From the NCBI GenBank assembly GCA_946406115.1, contig OX291552.1, positions 6,697,336-6,761,335 on the forward strand: a stretch of DNA of 64,000 nt, given 5' to 3'. The stretch is from Apoda limacodes (taxonomy: Eukaryota; Arthropoda; Insecta; Lepidoptera; Limacodidae). Position 1 is the first letter of the stretch; each line of letters starts with the position of its first letter. The position numbers were made by a program, and so were the translations under genes. This document shows, one piece after another, positions 32,736 through 42,966 of this stretch. The notes under the pieces are model-generated. The model worked only from the letters and a program-made list of their open reading frames with translations, searched no databases and was not told the origin of the DNA.

Positions 32736-33884
32736 ATGAAATGTCACAGTTTGGTAATTTTATTCTGTGCAGTGCTTTATATTATAATTGATAGTGAAGC
32801 TGCTGAAACAGGTGTCAGTTTGGAAACCAAAACTAGTTCTGGAGATTTAAGCTATGATATTTTTACTGCTCAAAATATCGATATCGATATGGTTGACGAT
32901 GCTCACCGGAGAGTCAAACGTGATATATTTAAAACAAGGCGGAAATGTCCCAATGGTGAAACGTTTACTCGTTTCGGTTGCATGAAGACCACAGAGTAAG
33001 TAGAAAGAAATATTACTTTGAGTGCTTTAAGGTTAATATTATAAAAAACAGTTGTAAATGTTTACTTTATTAACATTACAAAATATTTATGTAGATATAA
33101 AAAACGATTTTTTTTCCAAACGAATAATTTTTATGAAATTACTTGAAGGAATTTCAATTATTATATAACATTATGAAAGACTAGATTTTGCCAGCGGCTC
33201 CGCCCGCCCTAAGCTCGGTTATCGGCGTGGAACTCCTTAATTATACTAATGAAGTTTGCTATAGCGAGAACATTTTAATTTTTCGGGATACAAATTAGCC
33301 TATGTGCTATTCCAGGACCTAATCTATAGTTTCATCCCGATCCATCCAGTGGCTGAAGCGTTATTGAGTAACAAACATCCATCCAGACATACAAACTTTC
33401 ACATTTATAATATCATATGATTTTTAAATATAATTCTGCAAATTTATATCCCCCATACATTCCTTTTAGAAATTTGTAGACGTAATGAAATATATCTTAA
33501 TAAAAATTATTTAATCTGATATTTTCCTAAATTAATTTCATGATAACAAACATTTTGGGGCTAATATGCTATAATTATATATTAATTAAATAATTATAAA
33601 CTAAATTTCCTCGCGGATCCGCCCGCGCTGAATTTGGTTATCGGCAATTCTTTGATTTATAATAAGAAATTTTGCCCTGGTTTTGGTCATCCTTTCGGTG
33701 CTGAACCGACTCACATCGTCATTATTTAGCGGCTTAGCCGTGAATGATAAAGCTTTGACGTCATAAATTTAGTTTTATTATATTTATTTAATACAGACAC
33801 GTATCGTTGCCAGTCAATTAATTTTGAACCCTTTTTTATAGATTTCGCAAAAGAAGACAATCGAGGCATAGGACACATCCATAA
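32736..33884 (+). CDS. peptide gene B: secreted, furin-type processed basic peptide precursor (two exons), paralogue of gene A
   Basis: Exon 1 is 32736-32995 and exon 2 is 33842-33884, giving 100 residues. Signal peptide 1-22 (LVILFCAVLYIII core, likely cleavage after SEA). Propeptide to residue 62 with DIF at 41-43 and acidic DIDMVDD, ending RRVKR. The predicted mature peptide is residues 63-100, starting DIF, core CPNGETFTRFGCM, two Cys (71, 82), strongly basic. The donor GA|GTAAGT at 32996 has the same phase (2) and the same position just after the GCM core as gene A. The acceptor TTTTTTATAG ends at 33841. Exon 2 reads FRKRRQSRHRTHP, then TAA. Compared with gene A, the second Cys pair is missing. 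Exon 2 lies in the right arm of the inverted repeat. Role inferred as immune or signalling peptide; family unrecognised. Confidence 0.75.
32996..33841 (+). other. intron 1 of peptide gene B
   Basis: An 846-bp intron with a GTAAGT donor. It contains a minus-strand copy of repeat C (33180-33418), and its 3' half lies in the inverted-repeat arm. Confidence 0.65.
33180..33418 (-). repeat. dispersed repeat C in the gene B intron, minus strand
   Basis: It starts CTAGATTTTGCCAGCGGCTC and ends TTTCACATTTATAAT, the reverse complement of 18835-19130. Confidence 0.75.
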
Positions 33885-34590
33885 TTTACTTCATTGTATT
33901 GAGTGGCAATTATCTGAAAGATTAAAGAAAAATTACCTACAAAAGATACTGACAAGGTTTGGATGGGTTGTAAGAATTGCTGCGTTGTTTTTATACTGAA
34001 AACAAACGTATGAAATGTACAAACAACCGACGGATTAGTGGCAACACTTGTGAAATAAAGGAGTCAAAAGTTTGTAACAGGTTAATATAATGTTAGTTTG
34101 TAATTAGTTGATAAAAATGTTAATTATTTTTAAATGAAATATGCAATAAAAGATTTTTGATTACATTCCTTTGGTTTTCTTATTCTTTCTTTACCCAGCA
34201 AGGACGACACTTATTACACACAGTGAAAAATGCAGATATACACATATTTCTTTGGCGCAAATCCCTATGGTGAATTTTAGAAGCTAAAGTATCCTAAAGA
34301 CCTCAAAGTCTTGGACTCAAAAGCACGCCGCTGACGCGGTACACCAGCATGTCAATAAATAGGTTAATAGCAGAGCAGGCCAGCTGAGATAATTTTTAAC
34401 AATTAAAATGTTAAATAGTTTACCTTGATTATTGAAGACTCCAGGGCCAGGTGTGTGTCACTAAGGGTTCCCTTTGATATGTTCTAAGTAAATAAAATAG
34501 ATGGCAGAACATACATACGAACAGACGGACATAACGATTAAAATTATAAGAGTTCCAAATTTGCTATTTAGCTACGTCTCCTAAGAATCA
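33438..34590 (+). repeat. large inverted repeat, right arm
   Basis: 1,153 bp, reverse complement of 29437-30614. It includes the 3' half of the gene B intron, exon 2, the 3' UTR with poly(A) signal, and about 430 bp beyond it. Confidence 0.92.
34145..34150 (+). promoter_or_regulatory. polyadenylation signal for gene B
   Basis: AATAAA 260 bp past the stop codon, within the inverted-repeat arm. The left arm has the same signal on the minus strand. Confidence 0.45.
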
Positions 34591-34599
34591 GCGTGTCGA

Positions 34600-34740
34600 A
34601 TATCTGACGCTCTTCTATACGAAAGTATTGTGGTTGATAGAATCCCCGCTCGGAAGATTCTTTTGTTCCCCCAAATAAAACAGTGGGGTGTTATCTGTCT
34701 GTGGCATCATAGTGCCCGAGTGAAGAAACGATTTTGATTT
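34600..34740 (+). repeat. probable dispersed repeat
   Basis: 'ACAGTGGGGTGTTATCTGTC' and a TGTGGCATCATAG block resemble the lepidopteran 'GAGGGGTGTTATAAGTTTGAC' family. A related piece is near 22690. Confidence 0.4.
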
Positions 34741-34769
34741 AGTTTTTTTTTCAGAAAACTGACTTCAAA

Positions 34770-34813
34770 ATGAATCATAGCTTAGATCGACAGAGTTCTA
34801 AGCTATGATTCAT
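34770..34813. repeat. perfect 16-bp hairpin with a 12-base loop
   Basis: ATGAATCATAGCTTAG (34770-34785) and CTAAGCTATGATTCAT (34798-34813) are exact inverted copies. The following CAGCCGTTTGAAGATCATC is shared with the tandem array at 37.4-37.9 kb. Confidence 0.85.
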
Positions 34814-34869
34814 GAAAAGCTGTTCAGCCGTTTGAAGATCATCGACTCTTTTATAGTTGACTAGCAGTC

Positions 34870-35715
34870 CGTCGCAACTTCTTTCCTGTGTATCTAACGT
34901 AACTCTAAATTTATCAGAACAAAACATAGCCTAATATCATCTGGAATAATTCAGATTTCTAACAGTAAAAATATTTTAAAGCCGGTTTGGTGGGGTTGGA
35001 GATTTTGATCACTCTACATATATAAAAGCTTTCGATCTCTTATAATTTTAATATTAGTAAGATGAAGGGTATTTGGTATTATTGGTTGATATTGGTAAAT
35101 TACTTCAGTGTTTTTTTAAGAACATGGAGAGCCTTTCCTGCAGGAATCCCAACTCCTTACTAACTTGCAGCAAGTTTCGGCTTATTGGAATGGCCTCAAT
35201 GAATAGTTAATAGACAGATGGTAACCAGGAAGAATCAAAAAACATCAATCACGAATCCCTTGCTCCTGCTAGAAACGTACACTTGGTATTTGTGAAAAAG
35301 CACAGAAAAGTCGGCAAAAGTTATTACGTATTTTCTTGTATTAAAACTTGACCCTGCAAAATATTAGTAGGTAGACCGTACCATTTCTTCTCTCATATAT
35401 TTTTAGCTGTTACTCACGTGTTCGTTTGTCTATGGTCTGTCACACAGGATTTACAGCCAAACGGTTGGAGCTACAGTTTTTAAATTTCCACAATATAAGC
35501 ATCTTTTTGACCGAAAGCTATAAAATTGGTCAGAAAATATTGTTAAATGTTTTTAAGGGGCTATACTGCTACAATAGAGCGCGAAACAAAAATTTTGATC
35601 TTACCCATTGAATAGGTTATTGTTGTTTAGAGCTCGCTGAGTAGATACATACTATAGTTTTTGTTTTCACAAATATTGGAAAATAAAGGATATGATATCA
35701 AAGCTACCAAAATCT
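34870..35715. other. no gene seen
   Basis: AT-rich. 35400-35600 has the feel of a dispersed repeat (CACACAGGATTTACAGCC), but no second copy was found here. Confidence 0.35.
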
Positions 35716-35719
35716 GCTT

Positions 35720-36050
35720 TTTTAGGGTTCCGTACCCAAAGGGTAATAAGCGGAACCCTATTACTAAGACTCCGCAGTCCGTCCGTCCATCCGTCTGTCA
35801 CCAGGCTGTATCTCATGAACCGTGATAGTTAGACAGTTGAAATTTTCACAAAAGATGTATTTCTATTGCAGTTATAACAACAAAAAACAACATACAACAA
35901 ACGTGATTTTTTTTCTCGTTTTTGCTCGATATTGATAACGGCAACAGTCGCTTAAAATATTCACAGAATATTAAGTTGTATAGTGACTTTAAAAATAAAT
36001 TATTAAAATAAAATAAAATAAAATAATTATTTCGCACTTGGCTGATTTTA
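35720..36050 (+). repeat. 'AGGGTTCCGTACC' family, long copy
   Basis: It starts AGGGTTCCGTACCCAAAGGG, runs through CATGAACCGTGATAGTTAGA and ends with a TTTCGCACTTGGCTGATTTT tail. Confidence 0.75.
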
Positions 36051-36329
36051 TATTAACAAAGTTTTGAAGATTTTTATTATCTTCCCATTGACCTATGAAC
36101 TTGAAAAGTTTATTATTACGAATATCTTACTAACAATACCAATTAACTGATAAATAAGTCTTTTTCTTTTTTAGTTTAAATCAGCCTTCCATTCGGACGG
36201 CTTGGCTGGGTTTTTATATCTGCCTACTCTTCATAAAGTGACTAAAGGTCGGCTCATACTGAGACGCGACGTGAGCGGCTTGAAGATGCGCCGCGCGGCT
36301 CTTTTGACGTTACTTTAACGTTGACTTAA

Positions 36330-36505
36330 GATACACTTTACGCCTGGTAGCCTGTGCGTGTATACTTTACTAAAGATCCCTTTACGCCTGGTAGACTGTG
36401 CATGTATACTTCACTAAAGATACACTTTACGCCTGGTAGCATGTGCATGTATAATTTACTTAAGATACACTTTACGCCTGATAGCCTGTGCGTGTATACC
36501 AACTG
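36330..36505. repeat. 45-bp minisatellite, four units
   Basis: Units start at 36330, 36375, 36419 and 36464 with core CTTTACGCCTGGTAG. They differ at several positions. Open frames here are repeat artefacts. Confidence 0.9.
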
Positions 36506-36829
36506 TACTGTACTGTAACTGTTGTCTCTGGGCATTCATTTTAACAATTATCACTGGAAAGTGGTTTATTAACGAATTATGGTAAACATAAACAGTAAGC
36601 CGCCCTACTAAGATACACTGTTGGAAGCAGCGTTGTAGGGAAGGGTTCACCACAAGTCACGCAGGTTTAAAGTAGTTGGTGAAATAAGGCTGGCCGAAAC
36701 CTTAATATTGTTTTTAAAAAATCGGATGAGTGCGACTCGGAATCGCGCACTATTGCGTTGGTTTACATATCACCATGCCAATGACTGACCAAGCCCTATG
36801 GTGCTTAACTTTAAATATCGTGTCCAATA

Positions 36830-37300
36830 AATAAATTTGTAACCGTTTACTAATTAATCCCCATTTTCGCTAGATGGCGCTTATACGGTAACTTAAGACT
36901 ATAATGGCTCAAGCCCATCTCACATTTGGGAGATTACACATATTTGGGAGATTGTCCCCCTTATTTTTTACGTGTTTTTTATTATTTGTTAAATAATTCG
37001 GCATTATAACAAATATTCTTTGGAAATGTCTGGCTTTAACTATACATAAATGATAAAGCCATTTAATGGTCGGAAAGAGAGACCGAAACCGTAGGCTAAG
37101 TAATAGGGCCTTCTTTGGCACCCTTTGATTCCTCATGAGCCTAGTACAAGTGGTGACTGTGGGGCACGGCCTACCGTCACCGAGGCTAGGGTGACTTGGA
37201 CCATTGTCCATACGAGGGGGTCCAGTGTAGATTGTGGGCTTCGCATACGGCTTTTTTCCTTGACATAGGGTAATTGTGCTTAAGATGACATACTTTTTGT
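36830..37300. repeat. fragments of dispersed repeats
   Basis: 37020-37110 (TGGAAATGTCTGGC through GGTCGGAAAGAGAG) is a minus-strand relic of the AGGGTTCCGTACC group. 37140-37240 (GGTGACTGTGGGGCACGGCC, CATACGAGGGGGTCCAG) resembles repeat G reversed. No gene. Confidence 0.4.
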
Positions 37301-37429
37301 TTTAAGGCGAATATTTAAAAATTCAAAGGTTTTTTAGTTTTCGTTTAGTTTTTATTGTGTCATAGATAATTTTATCACGAGTGTTCTTAGCCATGTTTCA
37401 TGAAAATCTGTTAGCCGTTTGAAGCTCTT

Positions 37430-37890
37430 TTTTATTTCATGAGGGGATTTGACTACCTTCTATATGTCCGATCGATTCGAAATTTGGTACCGTGTTACTT
37501 CAATGATATTGAAAGTATATGGTAAAGTAACCATGACCTGATCAGCCGTTTTAAGATCATCAGCTCTTTGATAGTTGATGAGGGGATCTGAATACCTTCC
37601 GTATGTCCTATCGATTCGAAATTTGGTACCCTGTTACTTCAATGATATTTAAAGTATATGGTAAGGTAACCATCAGCTCTTTTCTAGTTGATAAGGGGAT
37701 TTGACTACCTTCTATATGTCCGATCGATTCGAAATTTGGTACGGTGTTACTTCAATGATATTGAAAGTATATGGTGAGGTAACTAAGACCTGATCAGCCG
37801 TTTGAAGATCATCAGCTATTCAATAGTTGATGAAGGGATCTGACTACCTTCCATATGTCCTATCGATTCGAAATTTGGTACCGTCATTTG
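37430..37890 (+). repeat. tandem array with alternating ~139- and ~112-bp spacing
   Basis: The block CGATTCGAAATTTGGTAC starts at 37473, 37612, 37724 and 37864 (spacings 139, 112, 140), so the array behaves as a ~251-bp dimer repeated. Each unit has a GGGGATTTGACTACCTTC-type segment before and TGATATTGAAAGTATATGGT after. The last unit is cut short at GGTACCGTCATTTG. Confidence 0.85.
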
Positions 37891-38440
37891 ACAGTATTGT
37901 CTGTCTTAACAGAAGTAGGCATGACGTCGGTGTCGTTTTGCATTACATGGCAGATTTCTTTGACATTACCTATAAGTATCACCAAAGTTTACTGTCACAT
38001 TTGCATAAAAAGGATTATTGCTAATACCTACTTTAAAAAGGACAAAATAAAAGTAAAATTAAAAATTTAAAAAACCCCCCCGACACAAAAAATAAACTCT
38101 AAAAACTAACAAATAATATTTTAAACCTATTTTAATTATTATCGTCACATATATTATGTAAGTTCAAATATTTTTATTTTCTTAGCGTCGTCGCGTCGGG
38201 GACCGCTAAGTGAGAAAAACAGGTATAGTCGCAGATTGCAACAAAAGAATTGACACAACCGACAATGTCGTCTGCCCTCACGTGTCTGCCCATTCGGATC
38301 GCCGCACTTGGTGACGCCCACTTCTGCGCCGCATACCGCACTAATTCGTAATAATTAATTAGATGTTGTTGGAAAAATACTTTATAAACTTTAGTCCTCC
38401 GACGCGACGACGCTTAGAAAATAAAAATATTTTAACTTAC

Positions 38441-38486
38441 ATAATATATGTGACGATAATAATTAAAATAGGTTTAAAATATTATA
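38441..38486 (+). repeat. LINE target site duplication, left copy (46 bp)
   Basis: It begins ATAATATATGTGACG and ends TTTAAAATATTATA. It is identical over all 46 bases to 43328-43373. Confidence 0.95.
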
Positions 38487-38693
38487 GTGTGGGTAGGTGT
38501 GCTGTGAACACTGTGTTCTATTTTAAAATTAAAAATATTATTGCAGTAATTGTTTAATAGCAATTATTTTAACATAATATGCAAGATTAAAGTGCACTAC
38601 TTACCAGCTATCATTATCCTAGTTCATATCTACTTTACACAAATTACAATTTGACAAGATTGAAACTGTTCTACTTTGTTATCACTGCACAAA

Positions 38694-39434
38694 ATGGAGT
38701 CCTTAAAACAGTCAATGTCTGAGATGACTGAGGTATTCAACAAAAGAATGGCTGAATTCCAAAGTGAAATAGGTGAGAGAGACAAAACTGCACATTCCTC
38801 AAGCCTTGCAGCGGACTTTGCCAGCTTCAAATCCTTTGTTTTGTTGTCTCTAAAATGTCTTCAATCACAAGTGGAGCATTTGACAAAAGAGCATGATCGT
38901 CTTGAGATGTGCAGTCGACGCAAAATGCTTTTAGTTCATGGAGTCCCAGAAAGCAAGACTGAAGATATCAAGGACACTATTTTTAAAATTGTGACAGAAA
39001 GATTAAAAATCTCAAGTTTTTCGTCAGAGCAAATACGTCACAGTTATCGATTAGGCCATCTATTGAAAGACAAATCCAGACCAATAGTTCTTAAGTTTTC
39101 TGATGTGACCCTTAGAGATAAAGTGTGGTCTGCCAAAACTGGGCTTAAAAATTCTGGAATCACGCTTTCTGAATTCCTCACAAAGTCTAGGCACGAGTTA
39201 TTCATGGCAGCACGGCAAAAATTTGGAATCTCCAAGTGCTGGACGCAAGGAGGATCGATAATTGCAATTGGCATTGATGGCAAAAGGCATAAGATTGTTA
39301 GCCGTAGTGAGCTTAATGCTGCCCCAAACACGACTGCAAATGCCGTGGCAGTTTCTTCTATTGACAGTGGTACTGAAAATTCCTCTATAGAAGCTAAAAC
39401 TGGCCGACCCAAGAGAACAGCAGCGAAGAAATAG
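38694..39434 (+). CDS. LINE ORF1 protein, RNA-binding type
   Basis: 246 residues from the ATG in CACAAAATGG. The frame extends six codons upstream without an ATG. The N-terminal third is helix-prone with heptad-like leucines (residues ~5-75, e.g. SLKCLQSQVEHLTKEHDRLE), a likely coiled coil. The middle reads KMLLVHGVPESKTED followed by RHSYRLGHLLKDKSRPIVLKF, which resembles the non-canonical RRM of L1-like ORF1 proteins. The C-terminus is basic (GRPKRTAAKK). No CCHC zinc knuckle is seen. Likely an ORF1p that coats the LINE RNA. Confidence 0.8.
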   Translation: MESLKQSMSEMTEVFNKRMAEFQSEIGERDKTAHSSSLAADFASFKSFVLLSLKCLQSQVEHLTKEHDRLEMCSRRKMLLVHGVPESKTEDIKDTIFKIVTERLKISSFSSEQIRHSYRLGHLLKDKSRPIVLKFSDVTLRDKVWSAKTGLKNSGITLSEFLTKSRHELFMAARQKFGISKCWTQGGSIIAIGIDGKRHKIVSRSELNAAPNTTANAVAVSSIDSGTENSSIEAKTGRPKRTAAKK

Positions 39435-40041
39435 GTGACATTCAAGTTCAAATGTTTACGAACGATTGAAAGCCGTTATGCAGTCTTGCCCTCTCCTGTT
39501 ATCTTGGAAATTTTTTTTTTTTTTTCTATCTTCAATTTTCTCTTTTAACCACTTGAGTTAAGTATAATCACATTTCGTTATTTTATTTATCACCGTTTAT
39601 CACTTAACCTTCAAAAATATTTTTATTTAGTTTTTTTTTTTTTTAAGAATTTTACGGCTCTAGAAACTACGTTTTAGGTACTTTAATTTGTACGGCTGTG
39701 GTAAAAGCATATTAGGACAACTTTAATTTGTTGTTTTTTTTTAATGTTTCATGTTTTAAATGATAATGATAATAACTATTGTATTTATTTTACCAGAATG
39801 TAGCTGTAATTTTCCGTGTAACATATACCTAAATAATTCTTTTTTTTTTTTTGTTTCAGTAATACTTTTTTTTTTTGTTGTTTATGTTTTCGATTGTATG
39901 TAATTTGTATTTTTTCTAAACCAGACTGCTGGCAGGTAGAGCACATATACTTATATATTTCTATTTTATTGTATATCAAACATATTAATAGTCTTTATAT
40001 TATATTATACGTATATATAAATAAATATTTTATTGTAATAT

Positions 40042-42966
40042 ATGAATAGTGACAGCGACAGTAATAATTCTTTCCCTTGTTCTTCAGATGGATTGAACAG
40101 TGACGACAGTTCTTTTAATGCTTCTCCTTCTCTCAGCGCTACTTTAACATCCACTTTTTCAGACTCACTGAAACATTTCAATATCGTACATATAAATGCA
40201 CAGAGTATTCCAGCTCATTACTCCGATATGCTAGCATCTTTTGATAACAAAAACATTCACGCCGTCCTTGTTTCGGAGTCTTGGTTAAAACCTTGCTTAC
40301 CTTCTACATCTTTTTCATTGCCAGGCTTTCAGTTAGTTCGAAACGACCGTAAAGATAGAGGTGGTGGTGGTGTGGCTATATATCTTAGGTCTAACTTTTC
40401 CTTCTCTATTATTAACATTTCTGATCAAATTTCCTCTAATACCTCTGAACATATTTTTATTGAGGTAAAACTTGCAAGCTGCAAAATTCTTCTTGGAGTT
40501 TTCTATAGTCCCAATTTACATATTAATTACTTTTCTTCTTTTGAAAGCCTTTTAGAAAATTTAACACCCCTCTACGACCACACAATTGTTATGGGTGACT
40601 TTAACACTTGTTTGTTAAAAAAAGATAGACGTTCTCATCTGCTCAACAGTATTGTAGAGGGATGCAACCTACAAATATTACCCCTTAAAGCTACACATTT
40701 CTTTCCTAATTGTACACCCTCCCTTTTAGATTTAATTATAGTTTCCTCCCCAACACATGTGTACAAACATGGTCAGTGCGCTGCTGATGCCTTTTCTTAC
40801 CACGATTTGATTTATCTATCCTACAAATTACGTCCTCCTAAAGCTAAGTCAAGAATACTTCAGCAACGCAATTTTAGTGGAATGGATGTGAACCGTCTGT
40901 GCGATGACGCTAGTATGTTAAATTGGGACGCTGTTATCAAAGCATCTTCAGTTGATGAAAAAATTTTATTATTTAACAAAGTCATTACTGACCTTTATGA
41001 CACCCATGCCCCAATTCGAATGATTAAAAAAAAACATCTACCCGCACAGTGGCTTACCGATGAAATCAAACAGATGATGGTTAAAAGAAATCGTGCTAAA
41101 GTTAAATTTAAAACCAACCCTTGTGAAAGCAACCTTGCTAAGTATAAACTCCTGAGAAATCGCTGCAATAGAATGTGTAGAGATGCACAACGACGCTATA
41201 TCCATAAATCCGTTGAAAACGGTGATCCAGCAAAAATCTGGAAATTTCTTAAGTCATTAGGAGTTGGTAAGACTAATAGTATTCCCCTTTCACATGATAT
41301 TGATGTCAATCTTCTTAATCAACACTTTTCTTCCAATGTTGCTATTGAAGGCAACAAAAAAATAAATACGCTAAACTCACTTTCCTTAAAACCAACTCCT
41401 GACTTTCCTCCGTTTTTACTAAGTCGATTTTCTGATTGTGATGTTAAGAAGAGCATTATCGCTATATCTTCTAACGCTGTGGGGAGTGATTGCATTAGCC
41501 GTAACATGATCCTTCCTATCCTTGACATTATTATTCCTATCATCACAAATATCCTTAATCACTCTATTGCCTCTGGCGAATTTCCAGGTTCCTGGAAAGA
41601 TTCATTAATTATTCCCTTGCCGAAAAAAGCAAATCCTGTCTGTTATTCCGATTATCGTCCCATATCCATCTTACCATTCCTTTCTAAAGTTCTTGAACGT
41701 CTTGTTCATGAACAGCTGTGTCATTTCCTCACTAAAAATAACTTACTAAATCCCCTTCAATCTGGTTTTCGTCCTGGACATAGTACGGTTACTGCACTTG
41801 TAAAAATCTCTGATGACATTCGTCTCGGTATAGAAAACAGAAAAGTCACAGTGCTAACACTATTAGATTTTAGCAACGCCTTTAACACTGTTGACTTTGA
41901 TATACTACTTTCACTTTTAAGTTCTCTTAACATATCTCCAACAGCAATCGACTGGTTTCAAAGTTACTTGCGTGGGCGCCGGCAGCGGATCAAGGTTGAT
42001 GATTCCTTCTCCACTTGGTGCTACACCAATGCTGGTGTCCCGCAAGGTGGCGTGTTGTCTCCACTTCTCTTTGCTATTTTCATTAATAATATAACATCTA
42101 ATTTATCTTCTCTCTACCATCTATATGCAGACGATCTTCAAATATATACTCAGGCTCCAGTTAGTGAACTAAGAAGTGCAGTTGCGATTATAAATAACGA
42201 TCTTGCTCGCATTATGGATTGGAGTACCTCTTACGGTCTAAACGTAAATCCAAATAAAACGCAACTTATCATTGTGGGTACTTCAAGAATGATATCTAAG
42301 ATTAATTTACAAAATCTTCCTAAAGTGAGTATTAATGGAACAGTCATTCCATATAGCGAGGCTGTAAAAAACTTGGGCATCATCATAGACCAGACATTTT
42401 CGTGGGAACCACAATTAAAAGAAGTTAGCAGAAAAATATTTGCTACTGCTAAATCCATTAGCAGATTGCGTAACTTCTTGCCCATTGCCACTAAAATTGC
42501 ACTGGCTAAATCACTACTGCTACCTGTCCTTGATTATGCGGATGCTAGCTATCTTGACCTTACTGAGGAGCAATTAAATAAGCTTGAGCGACTCCAGAAC
42601 CTATGTATTAGATACATATTTGGTTTACGTAAGTATGATCATATATCCGAATTTCGATTAAAACTCAAGTGGCTCCCAATTCGCCTTCGCCGGAATACTC
42701 ATTTTCTGTTTCTTCTTTACAACGTACTGTTCAATCCGTCTACTCCGTTATACTTGAAAGAGCGTTTCAATTTTATAGGGTCTACAGCTCATCGCGCCAC
42801 TACAAACATGATGCTGAAAACCCCAACACATTATTCGCAAGCATATAATGACTCATTCACTGTCACAGCCATAAGGCTATGGAATAGTTTACCCTTTGAT
42901 GTCAAAAAAGCACAAACTTTAAGAATATTTAAAAATCTCGTAATCACACATTACTTAAAAATTTAA
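40042..42966 (+). CDS. LINE ORF2: apurinic-type endonuclease and reverse transcriptase
   Basis: 974 residues. The endonuclease spans roughly residues 44-260, with N52 (HINAQS), E79 (SESW), GDFN at 185-188, LDLIIV and a YHDL end motif; the residues expected for Mg-dependent nicking are present. The reverse transcriptase spans roughly 500-770: YRPISILPFLSKVLERLV, motif A with D609 (LLDFSNAFNTVD), GVPQGGVLSPLLFAIFIN, YADD at 695-698, and VKNLGIIID after it. The C-terminal region has RLWNSLP near the end. No stop, frameshift or lost catalytic residue was found, so the protein may be functional. The long Ser-rich N-terminus (first ~40 residues) is unusual. Confidence 0.92.
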   Translation: MNSDSDSNNSFPCSSDGLNSDDSSFNASPSLSATLTSTFSDSLKHFNIVHINAQSIPAHYSDMLASFDNKNIHAVLVSESWLKPCLPSTSFSLPGFQLVRNDRKDRGGGGVAIYLRSNFSFSIINISDQISSNTSEHIFIEVKLASCKILLGVFYSPNLHINYFSSFESLLENLTPLYDHTIVMGDFNTCLLKKDRRSHLLNSIVEGCNLQILPLKATHFFPNCTPSLLDLIIVSSPTHVYKHGQCAADAFSYHDLIYLSYKLRPPKAKSRILQQRNFSGMDVNRLCDDASMLNWDAVIKASSVDEKILLFNKVITDLYDTHAPIRMIKKKHLPAQWLTDEIKQMMVKRNRAKVKFKTNPCESNLAKYKLLRNRCNRMCRDAQRRYIHKSVENGDPAKIWKFLKSLGVGKTNSIPLSHDIDVNLLNQHFSSNVAIEGNKKINTLNSLSLKPTPDFPPFLLSRFSDCDVKKSIIAISSNAVGSDCISRNMILPILDIIIPIITNILNHSIASGEFPGSWKDSLIIPLPKKANPVCYSDYRPISILPFLSKVLERLVHEQLCHFLTKNNLLNPLQSGFRPGHSTVTALVKISDDIRLGIENRKVTVLTLLDFSNAFNTVDFDILLSLLSSLNISPTAIDWFQSYLRGRRQRIKVDDSFSTWCYTNAGVPQGGVLSPLLFAIFINNITSNLSSLYHLYADDLQIYTQAPVSELRSAVAIINNDLARIMDWSTSYGLNVNPNKTQLIIVGTSRMISKINLQNLPKVSINGTVIPYSEAVKNLGIIIDQTFSWEPQLKEVSRKIFATAKSISRLRNFLPIATKIALAKSLLLPVLDYADASYLDLTEEQLNKLERLQNLCIRYIFGLRKYDHISEFRLKLKWLPIRLRRNTHFLFLLYNVLFNPSTPLYLKERFNFIGSTAHRATTNMMLKTPTHYSQAYNDSFTVTAIRLWNSLPFDVKKAQTLRIFKNLVITHYLKI

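Noticed and set aside
36338..36653. Two minus-strand 65-residue frames
   Set aside because: They run through the 45-bp minisatellite.
41319..41546. Minus-strand frames inside the LINE ORF2 (also 42231-42491) and inside ORF1 (39044-39451)
   Set aside because: Shadows of the plus-strand LINE proteins.
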